Assembly (NCBI GenBank): GCA_028284635.1
Contig: JANQRJ010000011.1
Span: 1 to 64,000, forward strand
From: Pelagicoccus sp.
GTDB lineage: Bacteria > Verrucomicrobiota > Verrucomicrobiia > Opitutales > Opitutaceae
DNA length: 64,000 nt
Direction of reading: 5' to 3'
This document shows positions 53,532 through 62,576 of this stretch, piece by piece (position 1 is the stretch's first letter; the number at the start of each line of letters is the position of its first letter). The notes under the pieces are model-generated. The model searched no databases, was not told where the DNA came from, and saw nothing but the letters and a program-made list of their open reading frames with translations. A program made the position numbers and the translations under genes.

Positions 53532-55253
53532 ATGGCTGACGCGTCGCTCATTCTCCAAGTGGTCGAGCAGCGCGGGCTCGTTTCGCGCGATCAGCTGCAG
53601 GAGGTCCGTTCCACCTTGGCCATCGGTTCAGACGAAGCCGTGGTCGAGGCCCTCTCCAGCAAGGGCTACCTCGATCAGGCGACAATCCTGGATGCCGTTG
53701 CCCGGGAGTTTGCCATCGAGTCGATGCGGCTTTCCGCCGAGAACTGGCCGGAGGATCCCAAAGCCCTGCTCAGCGAGGAGCAGGCCCGTCGGTTCCGAGC
53801 GTTCCCCATCGCGGGTCAGAGAGATTGGTTGAAGGTCGCGGTAGCCGATCCGCTGGTGGACTTGGACACGCTCTCCCATTTGCTCGGCAAGCAGATCGAA
53901 CCCGTCCTCACCACCGAAGACGAGTTGCGAAAGGCCTTAGACACTGCCTACCTGGAGTCTTCCGACGGAGGAGGCGCTGCCGCCCGGCTAAGTCGAGAGG
54001 AAGGGCAACTGGCGGACGAAGTCTCTTTGGCCGATTCTCGAGTGGAGATAGACACCACCCTCTCGGGCGAAGACGATGCCCCGATCATTCGGCTGGTGCA
54101 GGTGATCATTGCCGATGCCATCCGCCTGCGGGCTTCCGACATACATCTGGAACCGCTGGAAACGCGCTTTCGCGTTCGCTACCGCGTCGACGGGACCTTG
54201 CAGGAGATCCCGAATCCCCCGCCACGCCATCTCCAGCTCCCCATCATCTCGCGCGTCAAGGTCATGGGAAAGATGAGCATAGCGGAAAAGCGTCTTCCGC
54301 AGGACGGTCGCATCCAGGTCAAGGTGCATGGGGTGGAGTACGACTTGCGCGTGTCGTCATTGCCGACTGGATACGGGGAGAGCATCGTCATGCGCATCCT
54401 CGACAAGTCCAGCCTGATGCTCGGCCTCCCTGAGCTTGGCTTCTTGCCGGACGACCAAGAGCAGTACGAGCGCCTGATCACCATGCCCGACGGCATGCTG
54501 CTCGTCACCGGACCGACCGGTTCCGGCAAGACCACCACGCTCTACAGCTGCCTGCATTTCATCAACAAGCCGGACCGCAAGATCATCACGGTCGAAGATC
54601 CCATCGAGTACCAGATGCCCGGCATCAACCAGGTGCCGGTCAAGAAATCCATCGGCATGAGTTTCGCGGCGGCCCTCAAAGCCATCCTGCGTCAGGCTCC
54701 CAACATTATCATGGTAGGCGAGATCCGCGACCACGAGACGGCCGAGATCGCCATCAACGCCTCGCTCACCGGGCACATGGTTTTCAGCACGCTGCACACC
54801 AACGACGCCCCGTCTGCCGTGACCCGCCTCGTAGACATCGGAGTGAAACCCTATCTGGTGGCAACCTCGCTCAAGGCGGCGCTCGCCCAGCGTCTCGTCC
54901 GTCGCAATTGTCGGGCCTGTCGCGAGCAATATGAACCCACCATGCGCCAGTTGCATGCCATAGGGCTCGATCCCACGACCGCTCGCGGCGCCACCTTCAT
55001 GCGAGGAACCGGCTGCCCCGAGTGTCATGAACTTGGTTTCAAAGGACGTTTCGGCGTGTTCGAGCTCTTCAAGACCAATGAGGACATAGAACGCCTCATC
55101 TATACCAACGGCACGACCTCCCAGCTCCGCTCCCTCGCTCGCCAAGTCGGCATGCGTACCATGCGCGAGGACGGCGTGCGCAAGGCCATGGCCGGTCTCA
55201 CCACCATCGAAGAGGTGCTCTCCACCACCGTGGCCGAGCCCATGGCGTATTGA
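53532..55253 (+). CDS. pilB: Type IV pilus assembly / type II secretion ATPase (PilB/GspE)
   Basis: A 573-residue protein. An N-terminal GspE-N domain (LILQVVEQRGLVSRDQLQEV) and second small domain lead to the ATPase core. The core has RASDIHLEPLETRFRVRYRV, Walker A GPTGSGKTTTLYS, the Asp box ITVEDPIEYQMPGINQ, Walker B IIMVGEIRDHETAEIAINAS and a CRACREQY ... CPECHELG zinc tetrad. It drives pilus extension or pseudopilus assembly. pilT follows downstream, which favours the pilus role. GspE remains possible because the families overlap. Confidence 0.92.
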   Translation: MADASLILQVVEQRGLVSRDQLQEVRSTLAIGSDEAVVEALSSKGYLDQATILDAVAREFAIESMRLSAENWPEDPKALLSEEQARRFRAFPIAGQRDWLKVAVADPLVDLDTLSHLLGKQIEPVLTTEDELRKALDTAYLESSDGGGAAARLSREEGQLADEVSLADSRVEIDTTLSGEDDAPIIRLVQVIIADAIRLRASDIHLEPLETRFRVRYRVDGTLQEIPNPPPRHLQLPIISRVKVMGKMSIAEKRLPQDGRIQVKVHGVEYDLRVSSLPTGYGESIVMRILDKSSLMLGLPELGFLPDDQEQYERLITMPDGMLLVTGPTGSGKTTTLYSCLHFINKPDRKIITVEDPIEYQMPGINQVPVKKSIGMSFAAALKAILRQAPNIIMVGEIRDHETAEIAINASLTGHMVFSTLHTNDAPSAVTRLVDIGVKPYLVATSLKAALAQRLVRRNCRACREQYEPTMRQLHAIGLDPTTARGATFMRGTGCPECHELGFKGRFGVFELFKTNEDIERLIYTNGTTSQLRSLARQVGMRTMREDGVRKAMAGLTTIEEVLSTTVAEPMAY

Positions 55254-55425
55254 AGGAAGGCTGAATTAGGAAGGTAGAATGAAGAAGTCGTTCCGAGGTA
55301 GGGCCCGATCGGCATGTAGCTTTCTGGATTCCCATCGCGTTAGACCGCGTTCACTCTTCCCTCTAGGGAGCAACTTCTTAGCTCTGCATTCTTACTTCTT
55401 CGCTTAAACCGCCGATAGTGTGCCT

Positions 55426-56508
55426 ATGAGTTACGAGATGAACGATTTGCTCGAGCTGGTCTTCGATCAGGGAGCCTCGGACCTGCATCTGCAAGTAGGG
55501 CGGCCTCCCACGCTTCGCTTGAGCGGCGAAATGGTGTCGGTCGATGGCCCGGACCTCACCTCCTCGGATACGGAGAAGCTCATGCAGTCGATCACTCCAG
55601 ACTCGATGATCCAAGCCACCAAGACTGAAGGCGGAGCCGACTTCGGCTTTGCCTATCGTGATCTGGCCCGCTTTCGCGTGAGCGTGCTGCGGGCGAAAGG
55701 AAACTACGGCATGGTCCTGCGACAGATCCCGAAGGAGTTCATTCCCTTGGACAAGATCGGCATCCCCGACAAGATCCGCGACCTTCTCTACCGTCCGCGC
55801 GGCTTGATTCTCGTGACCGGACCCACCGGCTCTGGCAAGAGCACGACGCTCGCCTCGATGATCAACTACATCAACGAGCGCCGCAGCGGCCATATCATCA
55901 CTATCGAAGACCCTATCGAGTACTTCCACGAGCACAACAAGTGTATCGTGACGCAGCGAGAAGTCGGGGTCGACGTAACCACCTTCTCCGAAGCCATCCG
56001 CCGAGCGCTCCGCCAGGATCCCGACGTCATCCTCGTAGGAGAAATGCGCGACCTGGAAACCATCGAAGCCGCCATCAGCGCTGCGGAGACGGGCCACTTG
56101 GTATTCGGCACCTTGCACACCAACAGTGCCGCCAAGACCGTCGACCGTATTGTGGACGCCTTCCCCGCGAACATGAAGGAGATGATCCGCACCCAGCTGG
56201 CCTCTTCCATCGTGGGCGTCATCTCCCAAGTGCTCTGCAAGAAGAAGGGTGGAGGCCGGATCGCCGGTCTGGAGATCATGGTGACGACCACTTCCATCAG
56301 CGCCCTGATTCGCGACAACAAGACCTACCGCATCAATTCCGACATCCAAACGGGAGCCGCCCTTGGTATGATAACCATGGATACGCACTTGCTCAGCTTG
56401 TACAATCGCGGCCTCATCACCTCCCGCGAGGCCTTCGAAAAGGCGCAGTCCCCCGAGGATATGCTCAAGCGCCTAGAAGAGCTCGGCGCGACGGTGGAAG
56501 AGTCGTAG
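55426..56508 (+). CDS. pilT: Twitching motility retraction ATPase
   Basis: From the ATG at 55426 the protein has 360 residues. [18 protein letters not shown] is the N-terminal domain, [14 protein letters not shown] is Walker A and [16 protein letters not shown] is the Asp box. [20 protein letters not shown] is the Walker B region, and a C-terminal [12 protein letters not shown] region is typical. It powers pilus retraction and DNA uptake. It is coded 172 bp after pilB, on the same strand; the gap holds a partial family-1 repeat (55297-55312). Confidence 0.95.
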   Translation: MSYEMNDLLELVFDQGASDLHLQVGRPPTLRLSGEMVSVDGPDLTSSDTEKLMQSITPDSMIQATKTEGGADFGFAYRDLARFRVSVLRAKGNYGMVLRQIPKEFIPLDKIGIPDKIRDLLYRPRGLILVTGPTGSGKSTTLASMINYINERRSGHIITIEDPIEYFHEHNKCIVTQREVGVDVTTFSEAIRRALRQDPDVILVGEMRDLETIEAAISAAETGHLVFGTLHTNSAAKTVDRIVDAFPANMKEMIRTQLASSIVGVISQVLCKKKGGGRIAGLEIMVTTTSISALIRDNKTYRINSDIQTGAALGMITMDTHLLSLYNRGLITSREAFEKAQSPEDMLKRLEELGATVEES

Positions 56509-56522
56509 CGGAGGGTTGTTTT

Positions 56523-56597
56523 TTTGCCCGCTACCGAGGGATGAAATGACTACTTCGTAGTGACGTGTCGTCATTTCATCCCTCGGTAGCGGGCAAA
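56523..56597. repeat. Perfect 28-bp inverted repeat between convergent genes
   Basis: Bases 56523-56550 (tttgcccgctaccgagggat...) are exactly reverse-complemented at 56570-56597. The 19-base loop holds a small tacttcgta hairpin. The right arm is the coding end of the methyltransferase gene: its last residues FARYRGMK come from the repeat. The left arm lies 15 bp after pilT. It may act as a two-way terminator; no long T-run is present except tttttt at 56520-56525. Confidence 0.88.
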
Positions 56598-57323
56598 CTC
56601 CTCTTTCTCCTGCCGTATATAGATGCTGGTGAACCGTGCCACAATTCTCGCTACCCAAGAAACTGGAGGCAGTGGCGGCGGTGGAATGAGTTTCGCTTTC
56701 AGTCCCGAGTTTTCGGATATTCGAAGGCATTCGTCGATGCTCCGGAAATGGCATAGCTGCTCGATATAGCGATCGAACTCGCCGACGAATCGGTTTAAGT
56801 CGTATTTTCGTTCCCTGCGGTATCTCCGGTACTTGCCGATTCCTAACCTGCTAAAGAAAGCCAGTCCTCTTCTGCGGGCACGAGAATCCATTCTGTGGGC
56901 GAAAGGAACTCCCGAATGCGGATCGATCAAGATCTCGATCGTCGGAAAATAGTGCAGGGCGGAACCCTCTGGCTTGAGGACGCGCTGGATTTCCGAAAAC
57001 AGATGAGAGAGGTCTTCGACGTGTTCCAAAGTCTGGATCGAGACGACTATATCGATGCTGGCGCTCTCGAAAGGAAGCGGGTCTCCGCTGTGCATCCATT
57101 TGTACTTCTCAAGCGGGATGGTGGCCTCTTTGAGCCTCTTTTCCACGCGACTATATCGGTCTTGGCTGTTGCCCGCGTGCTCGTGTATATCACATCCGAA
57201 TACATCCCAGTTCGTGTGTCTAGCCAAGTACGTCAGGAACTCTCCTTCGCCCGAGCCGATTTCGAGAATCGTGCCGGTCTTATTGCCGAGCAATTTCGTT
57301 ACCGTGGAATAGTAGGATTTCAC
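56571..57323 (-). CDS. Class I SAM-dependent methyltransferase
   Basis: A 250-residue protein. ILEIGSGEGEFLTYLARHT is motif I and VFGCDIHEH the acidic ribose-binding strand. GDPLPFESASIDIVVSIQTL followed by EHVEDLSHLFSEIQRVLKPE is the methyltransferase type-11 pattern. The substrate is unknown. The last eight residues are encoded inside a 28-bp inverted repeat, so the native C-terminus may have been replaced when the repeat was acquired. It lies next to a sulfotransferase gene on the same strand across a repeat-bearing gap. Confidence 0.85.
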   Translation of the reverse strand: MKSYYSTVTKLLGNKTGTILEIGSGEGEFLTYLARHTNWDVFGCDIHEHAGNSQDRYSRVEKRLKEATIPLEKYKWMHSGDPLPFESASIDIVVSIQTLEHVEDLSHLFSEIQRVLKPEGSALHYFPTIEILIDPHSGVPFAHRMDSRARRRGLAFFSRLGIGKYRRYRRERKYDLNRFVGEFDRYIEQLCHFRSIDECLRISENSGLKAKLIPPPPLPPVSWVARIVARFTSIYIRQEKEEFARYRGMK

Positions 57324-57365
57324 TTCTCTATTTCTCTAAACGTTTCATTGACCAGCGTTTCGAGG

Positions 57366-57444
57366 AACCGCTAATGGACGCAAATGCACACGAATTTGAT
57401 AGATGAAATAGGCCATTCGCATCTATTCGTGTCCATTCGCGGTT
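57366..57444. repeat. Family-3 inverted repeat
   Basis: aaccgctaatggacgcaaat and the inverse ending tgtccattcgcggtt form arms of about 30 bases with several mismatches. It lies in the gap between the methyltransferase and the sulfotransferase genes (57324-57538). Confidence 0.72.
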
Positions 57445-57538
57445 TCAAAAAAACAGTCGATCCTTAACAACGCCTTCAGTTATGATCGATTTCGATACTT
57501 TATGAAACTGTGAGGCTTTCTTGCTCGCGATGCAAAAG

Positions 57539-58201
57539 TTACATCGGCAAGTTGAGCTTGTGATGCTCGTTGACTCGTTCGACCTCCGAAGAGATTCGAG
57601 ATCGCAAGCCGCGTATCTGCTCCTCGTCGTAAAACTTGAAACTCGAATAGTCGCGTCGCTCCGAGATGTCCTTCCATGAAAATATGGTCTCGGCTTTCGC
57701 GCGGTCTATCTCCTTGAGAAGGAAGGCGTTTTCCAGAATCCTTAGAAGCTCGCCCAAAGGATCCGCCAGGAAGTTCTCATAGCTGACGGCCGTCATGTTG
57801 GAGCTCAGCTGGCTGGGCAGCCATTTTTTGAAGAACGCTTTTCGGTAGTCGATCGCCTGAGGAGCATAGGAGTCCCATTCCTGTCTTGTTCCTGGACGTT
57901 TCAATTCCTTCTTCTCGAGCAGTTCGAAATCCGACATCGCGCTGCGAATCGGATCTCGTACCATGACGAGGTAGGACAGACCGCTCTTCTTGGGAAATTC
58001 GCGAAGCCATTTTAGCGGCCGCTTCTTCCGCAATCCGAAGTCATGGGTCTTCACCAAATCGTATTGGTCGAGCTCGCCTATATTCATCCCTCTGGCATCC
58101 TCGCAATAGCGCAAAGGAGAGTCCGCGAAATAGCTGTTCAGACATTCGACCAGCATATGATGCCCGGCGCGGGGAATCGAAACCGAGATGACAGGAGGCA
58201 T
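57539..58201 (-). CDS. Sulfotransferase-family protein
   Basis: A 220-residue protein. VSIPRAGHHMLVECLNSYF near the start is a variant of the 5'-phosphosulfate-binding loop. LVMVRDPIRSAMSDFE is the 3'-phosphate motif with Arg and Ser. A C-terminal helical part (DISERRDYSSFKFYDEEQI) resembles the substrate-binding end of sulfotransferases acting on carbohydrates. It would transfer sulfate from PAPS to a sugar or lipid. The adjacent methyltransferase suggests modification of a surface glycan, which is inference. Confidence 0.78.
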   Translation of the reverse strand: MPPVISVSIPRAGHHMLVECLNSYFADSPLRYCEDARGMNIGELDQYDLVKTHDFGLRKKRPLKWLREFPKKSGLSYLVMVRDPIRSAMSDFELLEKKELKRPGTRQEWDSYAPQAIDYRKAFFKKWLPSQLSSNMTAVSYENFLADPLGELLRILENAFLLKEIDRAKAETIFSWKDISERRDYSSFKFYDEEQIRGLRSRISSEVERVNEHHKLNLPM

Positions 58202-58297
58202 GAGTCGAGGAAAAAGGGTATTCCGCCATCCCCAAGCAAAAACTGCTCGCGCTTCGGACGCCAGCTATCCTTCCTAGTTTGCTGTCGTGCTTGCAAC

Positions 58298-58398
58298 GTA
58301 GCGCGGAGCTTCAGCCCGCGTCCGCATTGGAGGCTCTATTCTCTGCCCTTCGACAGGCTCAGGGTCTGCAACGGACGCGGGCTGAAGCTCCGCGCTAC
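58298..58398. repeat. Family-2 repeat with nested module
   Basis: The outer arms gtagcgcggagcttcagccc and gggctgaagctccgcgctac enclose gcgtccgcat/tgcaacggacgc. They also enclose a tctattctctgcccttcgac module that occurs inverted in the family-7 element at 22608-22691. It lies between the sulfotransferase and the mannonate-dehydratase-like gene. Confidence 0.78.
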
Positions 58399-58428
58399 TC
58401 TTTGCGAAAGCGCATCCATGACACGACA

Positions 58429-59541
58429 CTAGCCCTCGCTTTCGACGGCGTGGATGAGCGCGTTGAAATAGCCGAATGCGAATGCTCGGCCTTCCAGAAT
58501 CGCTCCGGGAGCGTCGTGCTTGGGTACATGGTCGGGCATCAGCATGCCTTGGAAACCGACTTCCTTCAGAGTCCTGACGATCTCCAGAAAATCCATGTCT
58601 CCATTGTCAGGATACACTTCCTGGAAGTGTCCCCATCCGCCTTTTATGTTGCGGAGATGGATGTTGAAGATCTGGTCGCGAGCTCCGACCCATCTGATGA
58701 TGTCGAGAATCTCGGTTTTCGGGTCTTTCAAGCCTTCGGCAGCGGAGCCCAAGCAAAGGTTGAACCCATGGGAGGGGCTGTCGTAGAGCTTGGCGAAGCG
58801 CTTGATGCCTTCGAATACGTCGGGGCTGTTCCAGCGAGTGATGCCTCCAAAGCCAACGGGCAGTGGGGGATCGGCGATGTGGTTGCCCAGCTTCACCTTG
58901 TACTCTTCGGCCACGGGCAATATGCGATCGAGCAGATAGGTGATGCGCTCGTAGACCTCGTCGATGGAAACCTCCCCGGCGCTGGTCAGCTTTTTGTCCA
59001 TTCCCATCTGCACGGCCTTCTCGTAGTCCCAGGTGCTGTAGCGAGCGTTGCCGCGCGCCGGGTCCACCGTTTGGCCGGTGCGCAGGACTTTGTGAATCGT
59101 GGTGTTGTAGAGCAGCAGATGTACGCCAGTCTTGCCTGCGACTTCGATCATCTGCTGGATCATCTCGATCTCGCGATCGCGTTCCGGGCTCTTGCCCAGC
59201 ATGATGTTCGGCAGGGGCACTCTATCGATCCCGGCGGAACTCAGAGGCAAGTGGTAGGCGTCAAGGCTGATGCCGTACTTCTCGCAGGCCTCTCTTTTCG
59301 CTAGCGAGTCATCCAGATCCCAGCCGACTCCTTCGATGAATTTCGGCGCGTCTCCATCCATATGGAAGACCCCGTGGCGGGCGAGGAACTCGAGGTTGCT
59401 CGTGCCCGTACCGCCTCTTTGGCAGCCGACGTGTATGCCGCTTCGTTTTTCCTCAGTTGCTGCGAGCAGGTTGCTCTTTGCGGCCAGAGCTCCTATCGAG
59501 CCGGCTCCGACAGCCTTAATAAAGCGTCTTCTTCGCATCAT
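58429..59541 (-). CDS. Tat-exported mannonate-dehydratase-like TIM-barrel protein
   Basis: From the ATG at 59541 (preceded by ggagg at 10 bp) the protein has 370 residues. It opens with RRRRFIKAVGAGSIGALAA, a twin-arginine signal of the RRxFIK type. The barrel carries UxuA-like marks: FNLCLGSAAEG with the metal-ligand Cys, HLRNIKGGWGHFQEVYPDNG and LMPDHVP. Classical UxuA is cytoplasmic and dehydrates mannonate in glucuronate catabolism. This exported version may act on another sugar acid or may be a relative with a different activity. The ORF-track start at 59607 would put 22 residues before the Tat motif. Confidence 0.8.
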   Translation of the reverse strand: MMRRRRFIKAVGAGSIGALAAKSNLLAATEEKRSGIHVGCQRGGTGTSNLEFLARHGVFHMDGDAPKFIEGVGWDLDDSLAKREACEKYGISLDAYHLPLSSAGIDRVPLPNIMLGKSPERDREIEMIQQMIEVAGKTGVHLLLYNTTIHKVLRTGQTVDPARGNARYSTWDYEKAVQMGMDKKLTSAGEVSIDEVYERITYLLDRILPVAEEYKVKLGNHIADPPLPVGFGGITRWNSPDVFEGIKRFAKLYDSPSHGFNLCLGSAAEGLKDPKTEILDIIRWVGARDQIFNIHLRNIKGGWGHFQEVYPDNGDMDFLEIVRTLKEVGFQGMLMPDHVPKHDAPGAILEGRAFAFGYFNALIHAVESEG

Positions 59542-59589
59542 AGTGTTTCGTCCTCCGGGGTTGGGGTTTAGGGTAGGTACCTCTAAGAG

Positions 59590-59720
59590 CGTGTTGAAAA
59601 AGTCCATTTCTTCGCTGATTCGTCAGCTTCGAGTTCAAAATTCGTTTCCTCATCTCGAAATACCCTCCGGGTATTCCTCGACTCTAAAGCCGAATTTTGA
59701 TTCTCAAATCTGATTTCAGC
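59590..59720. repeat. Family-6-related single arm and hairpin
   Basis: gtgttgaaaaagtc at 59590 is one outer arm of the family-6 element at 47482. Its partner is absent here. Downstream, aataccctccgggtatt forms a small hairpin. These, with the terminator at 59923-59952, are the recognisable features of the 373-bp gap 59608-59980. The track ORF at 59806-60033 is not convincing. Confidence 0.5.
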
Positions 59721-59922
59721 AGCTCGAAAGCGACTTATTCAAATGCTCTAAGAACGTTTCTGGACCCTCTGGTGTCAAGGGAGAGCCGTCTTCAGTGGAG
59801 GCAGGATGCAACCGGAATCAATGCAACTCGTTGTGCTACCTGGAAGTAGTAGAAGCTATGCCGGTCAAGAGTACGTTTCCACATGGTTGTTTTCCGATCC
59901 ATGGAATTTGGGCATTGGGTCG

Positions 59923-59952
59923 AAAAAAGCCGAGGCCTGTAGAGGCCTCGGC
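59923..59952 (-). terminator. Intrinsic terminator for the VPDGA-tailed protein gene
   Basis: The ten-base arms gccgaggcct (59929-59938) and aggcctcggc (59943-59952) have a 4-base loop. On the minus strand they are followed by six T (aaaaaa at 59923-59928 on the plus strand). This is a textbook terminator, 28 bp after the stop codon of the gene at 59981-60871. Confidence 0.88.
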
Positions 59953-59980
59953 GTGAGAAAAGGATGTTGCGTTCTGCTTG

Positions 59981-60871
59981 CTAGCGCTTTCTTCGGACCA
60001 GCGAACGAGCGAAGAGAACGGCAAGGAGGCTGAGCATCCCTATGGCTCCTGGCGCCCCATCTGGGACTGGGGTTATAATCAGACGGATGTCGGCACGTCT
60101 TCTGATATCGAAAGCCACGTCGCTGAAGCTAGATCCGTCATCTAGGGTGCCGGAGATCAGTCCGCTCGACTGCGCTATATCCCCTGGGCCGACCGGCGTG
60201 CCATCGATGCTGAACTCGGAGCCCCGAAGGACAATCAGGCTGCGGTTGGTAGCTCTTAGAGAAGATCCGAGCGATCCGCCGCTGATATCGATAATCCCGT
60301 CGTCGAATGCTTCGATATCTTCGCCGATCGAGCCGCCGAATATCTCGATCAAGCTTCCCCCGAAAGCTTCCACGTCATCGGTAATCGATCCACCGAATAT
60401 TTCGATTAAACTTATTCCGGTAGCGATTACGTCATCGCCAATCGTGCCGTCGAATATCTCGATAAAGCTCGCTCCGAATGCTTCCACGTCGTCCGCAATA
60501 GATCCGCCGAAAACGGAAATGGTGGAGAGGAAAAACGCTTGAAGGTCGTCGCCAAGCGTGCCGTCGAATATCTCGATCGTGGCGAAGCCGTCCGAGACCA
60601 CGTCCTCAGCAAAGGTTCCATCGTTGATGGTGGCTGATGAGAAGTCGCTGACGTAAAGGGAATCGTCTTCGGAATCAGAGCCTGTTATATTTGTCCCTGT
60701 GTTGAAGGTGACGTGTGTAGGGTCACCTGCAGGAAACGAGTCGAACACATAGACGAAGTCGTTTATTTCCGAGTCGATAACGTGGCTCGAGCCATCTTCA
60801 AATATGACGACAGCGTTTGCTTGAGTGGCAACAGCTATCGGTAGGAGGAAATAGCGGGTCAGTTTCTTCAT
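59981..60871 (-). CDS. Surface protein with 19-residue repeats and VPDGA sorting tail
   Basis: A 296-residue protein with a signal peptide ending near TQANA. Residues about 105-215 are five or so 19-residue repeats of the form IFGGSITDDVEAFGGSLIE, which should fold as a beta-solenoid of short strands and turns. They are encoded by 57-bp repeats visible in the DNA. The end PVPDGAPGAIGMLSLLAVLF plus ARSLVRRKR has the motif, membrane helix and Arg cluster of PEP-CTERM/VPDSG-type exosortase substrates. The product is probably a surface or matrix protein whose repeat number can vary. A terminator follows at once, so the gene is monocistronic. Confidence 0.85.
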   Translation of the reverse strand: MKKLTRYFLLPIAVATQANAVVIFEDGSSHVIDSEINDFVYVFDSFPAGDPTHVTFNTGTNITGSDSEDDSLYVSDFSSATINDGTFAEDVVSDGFATIEIFDGTLGDDLQAFFLSTISVFGGSIADDVEAFGASFIEIFDGTIGDDVIATGISLIEIFGGSITDDVEAFGGSLIEIFGGSIGEDIEAFDDGIIDISGGSLGSSLRATNRSLIVLRGSEFSIDGTPVGPGDIAQSSGLISGTLDDGSSFSDVAFDIRRRADIRLIITPVPDGAPGAIGMLSLLAVLFARSLVRRKR

Positions 60872-61159
60872 GTTAAGCTTTTCAGTGGGAAGCGGCTGGC
60901 GTCACGGTTGACGGCCTTGCTTCGCGCTGGCGTTTGCAGGAACTGGACCAAACTTGTGTCCCGTGTCTCGCTGGACGGGCGACTGCTCCGCAGGCGACTC
61001 TCTTGCAGCATCTTAGCCGATTTCGGATTTTGCGAAAAATCGAGACTGGCAATCGTCACGTGTAAGGGAATCCCGACAGATTTCGGGTAGTCTTACAGAC
61101 ATTCTGTTTCCCGGCATGGAAGCCTTCGCTCCTGTTTCTTCGCGAATCGCCGAGTCCTC

Positions 61160-62551
61160 TTACTCGGAGGCGGAAGAAATCAATCCGCCGACAATGTCCG
61201 CCAAGGCGTTCGCGTCTCCCACGTTGCCTGGAAACACCACGAAACGCATCCCGGGGAAATGGCTTTCAGCTCCGAGCTCCCACACCGGAACCCCTGGGAG
61301 GATCTGCCCTTTCACCATTGCACGGGTAACGCCAAGGGCCTCCGTCGCCATGTCGCTCGACGTGATTCCCCCTTTCGCGATGAAATAGGAAGGTCTTTCT
61401 TTCAGGCCTCGAACGATCTGCGCCAAGGCAGACGATACGATCTTGCCGACCGACAGGTCTCCCGCTTTGACCAAGTCGCGGCCAGTGTAGAGCATCGCGT
61501 GTTTCCCCGAGGAGATTGCTTGATTCAGTTCGCGGCTGAAATGCTGCTCGGTTTTCGCTCTGCTTTCAGCGTCGAGCAGTTCTGCGACAGGGACCTCCAG
61601 CCCAACAACCCCGGGTAGCGCGAGCGCCTTTCGAAGCTGCTCAGTCGTCTTCTGAACATAGGACCCGACCACGGTGACGCCGCCAAGGCCCGCCGAGGCG
61701 TTTCGCAATTCCCCGAAAGCGAGCAGCGGCTTGGAGGGAATCCCAGCCAGCACGCGGGCCAGTGAGGCCGCCGTTCGATACACCCAGTTCTTGCCGGCCC
61801 GCAGCGTGTCGAAAACGCCAGAGGCGACGATCATCAAGTCTTCGTAGCTAACCGCGTCGACGGCAATTACCCTGTCATCGGCGCAATCCAATAGAATCTG
61901 CCTAACGCGATCGCTCCCGCCCTCGCGAATGTCGCTCAACTTGATGCATACCACTTCGCTGGCCGCAATTCTCCCTCGGCTTTTCTCCTCGACCCATTTC
62001 GCGAGCTCGGAAGATTTAAAGGAAAACGTCGAATCGCGGGCGAATTCAGTTTCCGCCACGGGGGACAGGCTATCGCCCTGATCGACGTAGTGAATAGTGT
62101 CGATGGTCAGACGCCCGCCCTCGATGAATGCCGGGGCGAGAATGGTGCCATCAACCTTCCGGGACAGTCCCGCGACCAAGGAATCCACCTCGGTCGGAAA
62201 ATGCCCGCGCAGCGTGGAATCGCCCCTGCTGACTACCGACACGGAGAGGTCGCCGCTCGCTTCGCTCAAATTTTCTCCGATCTCTTTGGCCAGACGCATG
62301 GCGTCGGCCTCGGGCAAGGCTCGCGAGTTCGTCAGGATATAGAATGCTCGAGAGCCTCGATGAAACTCCTGTCGCAGCGATTCCACATCCCAACGGGTCA
62401 AGACAGGGACGTCGTGAACGGTCTGCGTCCCAGTCGGATCGTCGTCAAGCACCACCCAATGTTCGCCCAGGCCCAGTGCCTTTTCATAAAATGCCTCTAC
62501 ATCCAGGGTGGGTTGTTGCGGGAGCGAACCAATAGCGAAATCCTTATCCAT
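61160..62551 (-). CDS. Four-carbon acid sugar kinase (DUF1537 family)
   Basis: A 463-residue protein. VLDDDPTGTQTVHDVPVLT is the family's DD.TG sugar-binding motif. SVVSRGDSTLRGHFPTEV is the second signature, and the C-terminal nucleotide-binding domain has VVGSYVQKTTEQL and GVPVWELGAESHFPGMRFVV. Family members phosphorylate threonate, erythronate or related acids for later dehydrogenation and decarboxylation. It is divergent from a GntR regulator and a racemase-family gene, 72 bp away, and these are likely to form one sugar-acid locus continuing past the window. The exact substrate is not readable. Confidence 0.9.
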   Translation of the reverse strand: MDKDFAIGSLPQQPTLDVEAFYEKALGLGEHWVVLDDDPTGTQTVHDVPVLTRWDVESLRQEFHRGSRAFYILTNSRALPEADAMRLAKEIGENLSEASGDLSVSVVSRGDSTLRGHFPTEVDSLVAGLSRKVDGTILAPAFIEGGRLTIDTIHYVDQGDSLSPVAETEFARDSTFSFKSSELAKWVEEKSRGRIAASEVVCIKLSDIREGGSDRVRQILLDCADDRVIAVDAVSYEDLMIVASGVFDTLRAGKNWVYRTAASLARVLAGIPSKPLLAFGELRNASAGLGGVTVVGSYVQKTTEQLRKALALPGVVGLEVPVAELLDAESRAKTEQHFSRELNQAISSGKHAMLYTGRDLVKAGDLSVGKIVSSALAQIVRGLKERPSYFIAKGGITSSDMATEALGVTRAMVKGQILPGVPVWELGAESHFPGMRFVVFPGNVGDANALADIVGGLISSASE

Positions 62552-62576
62552 GCCGAGCTCTTGCCAATCAAATGGG

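Noticed and set aside
60250-60560. 57-bp direct repeats considered as CRISPR
   Set aside because: They keep one open reading frame and encode a 19-residue protein repeat; there are no unique spacers.
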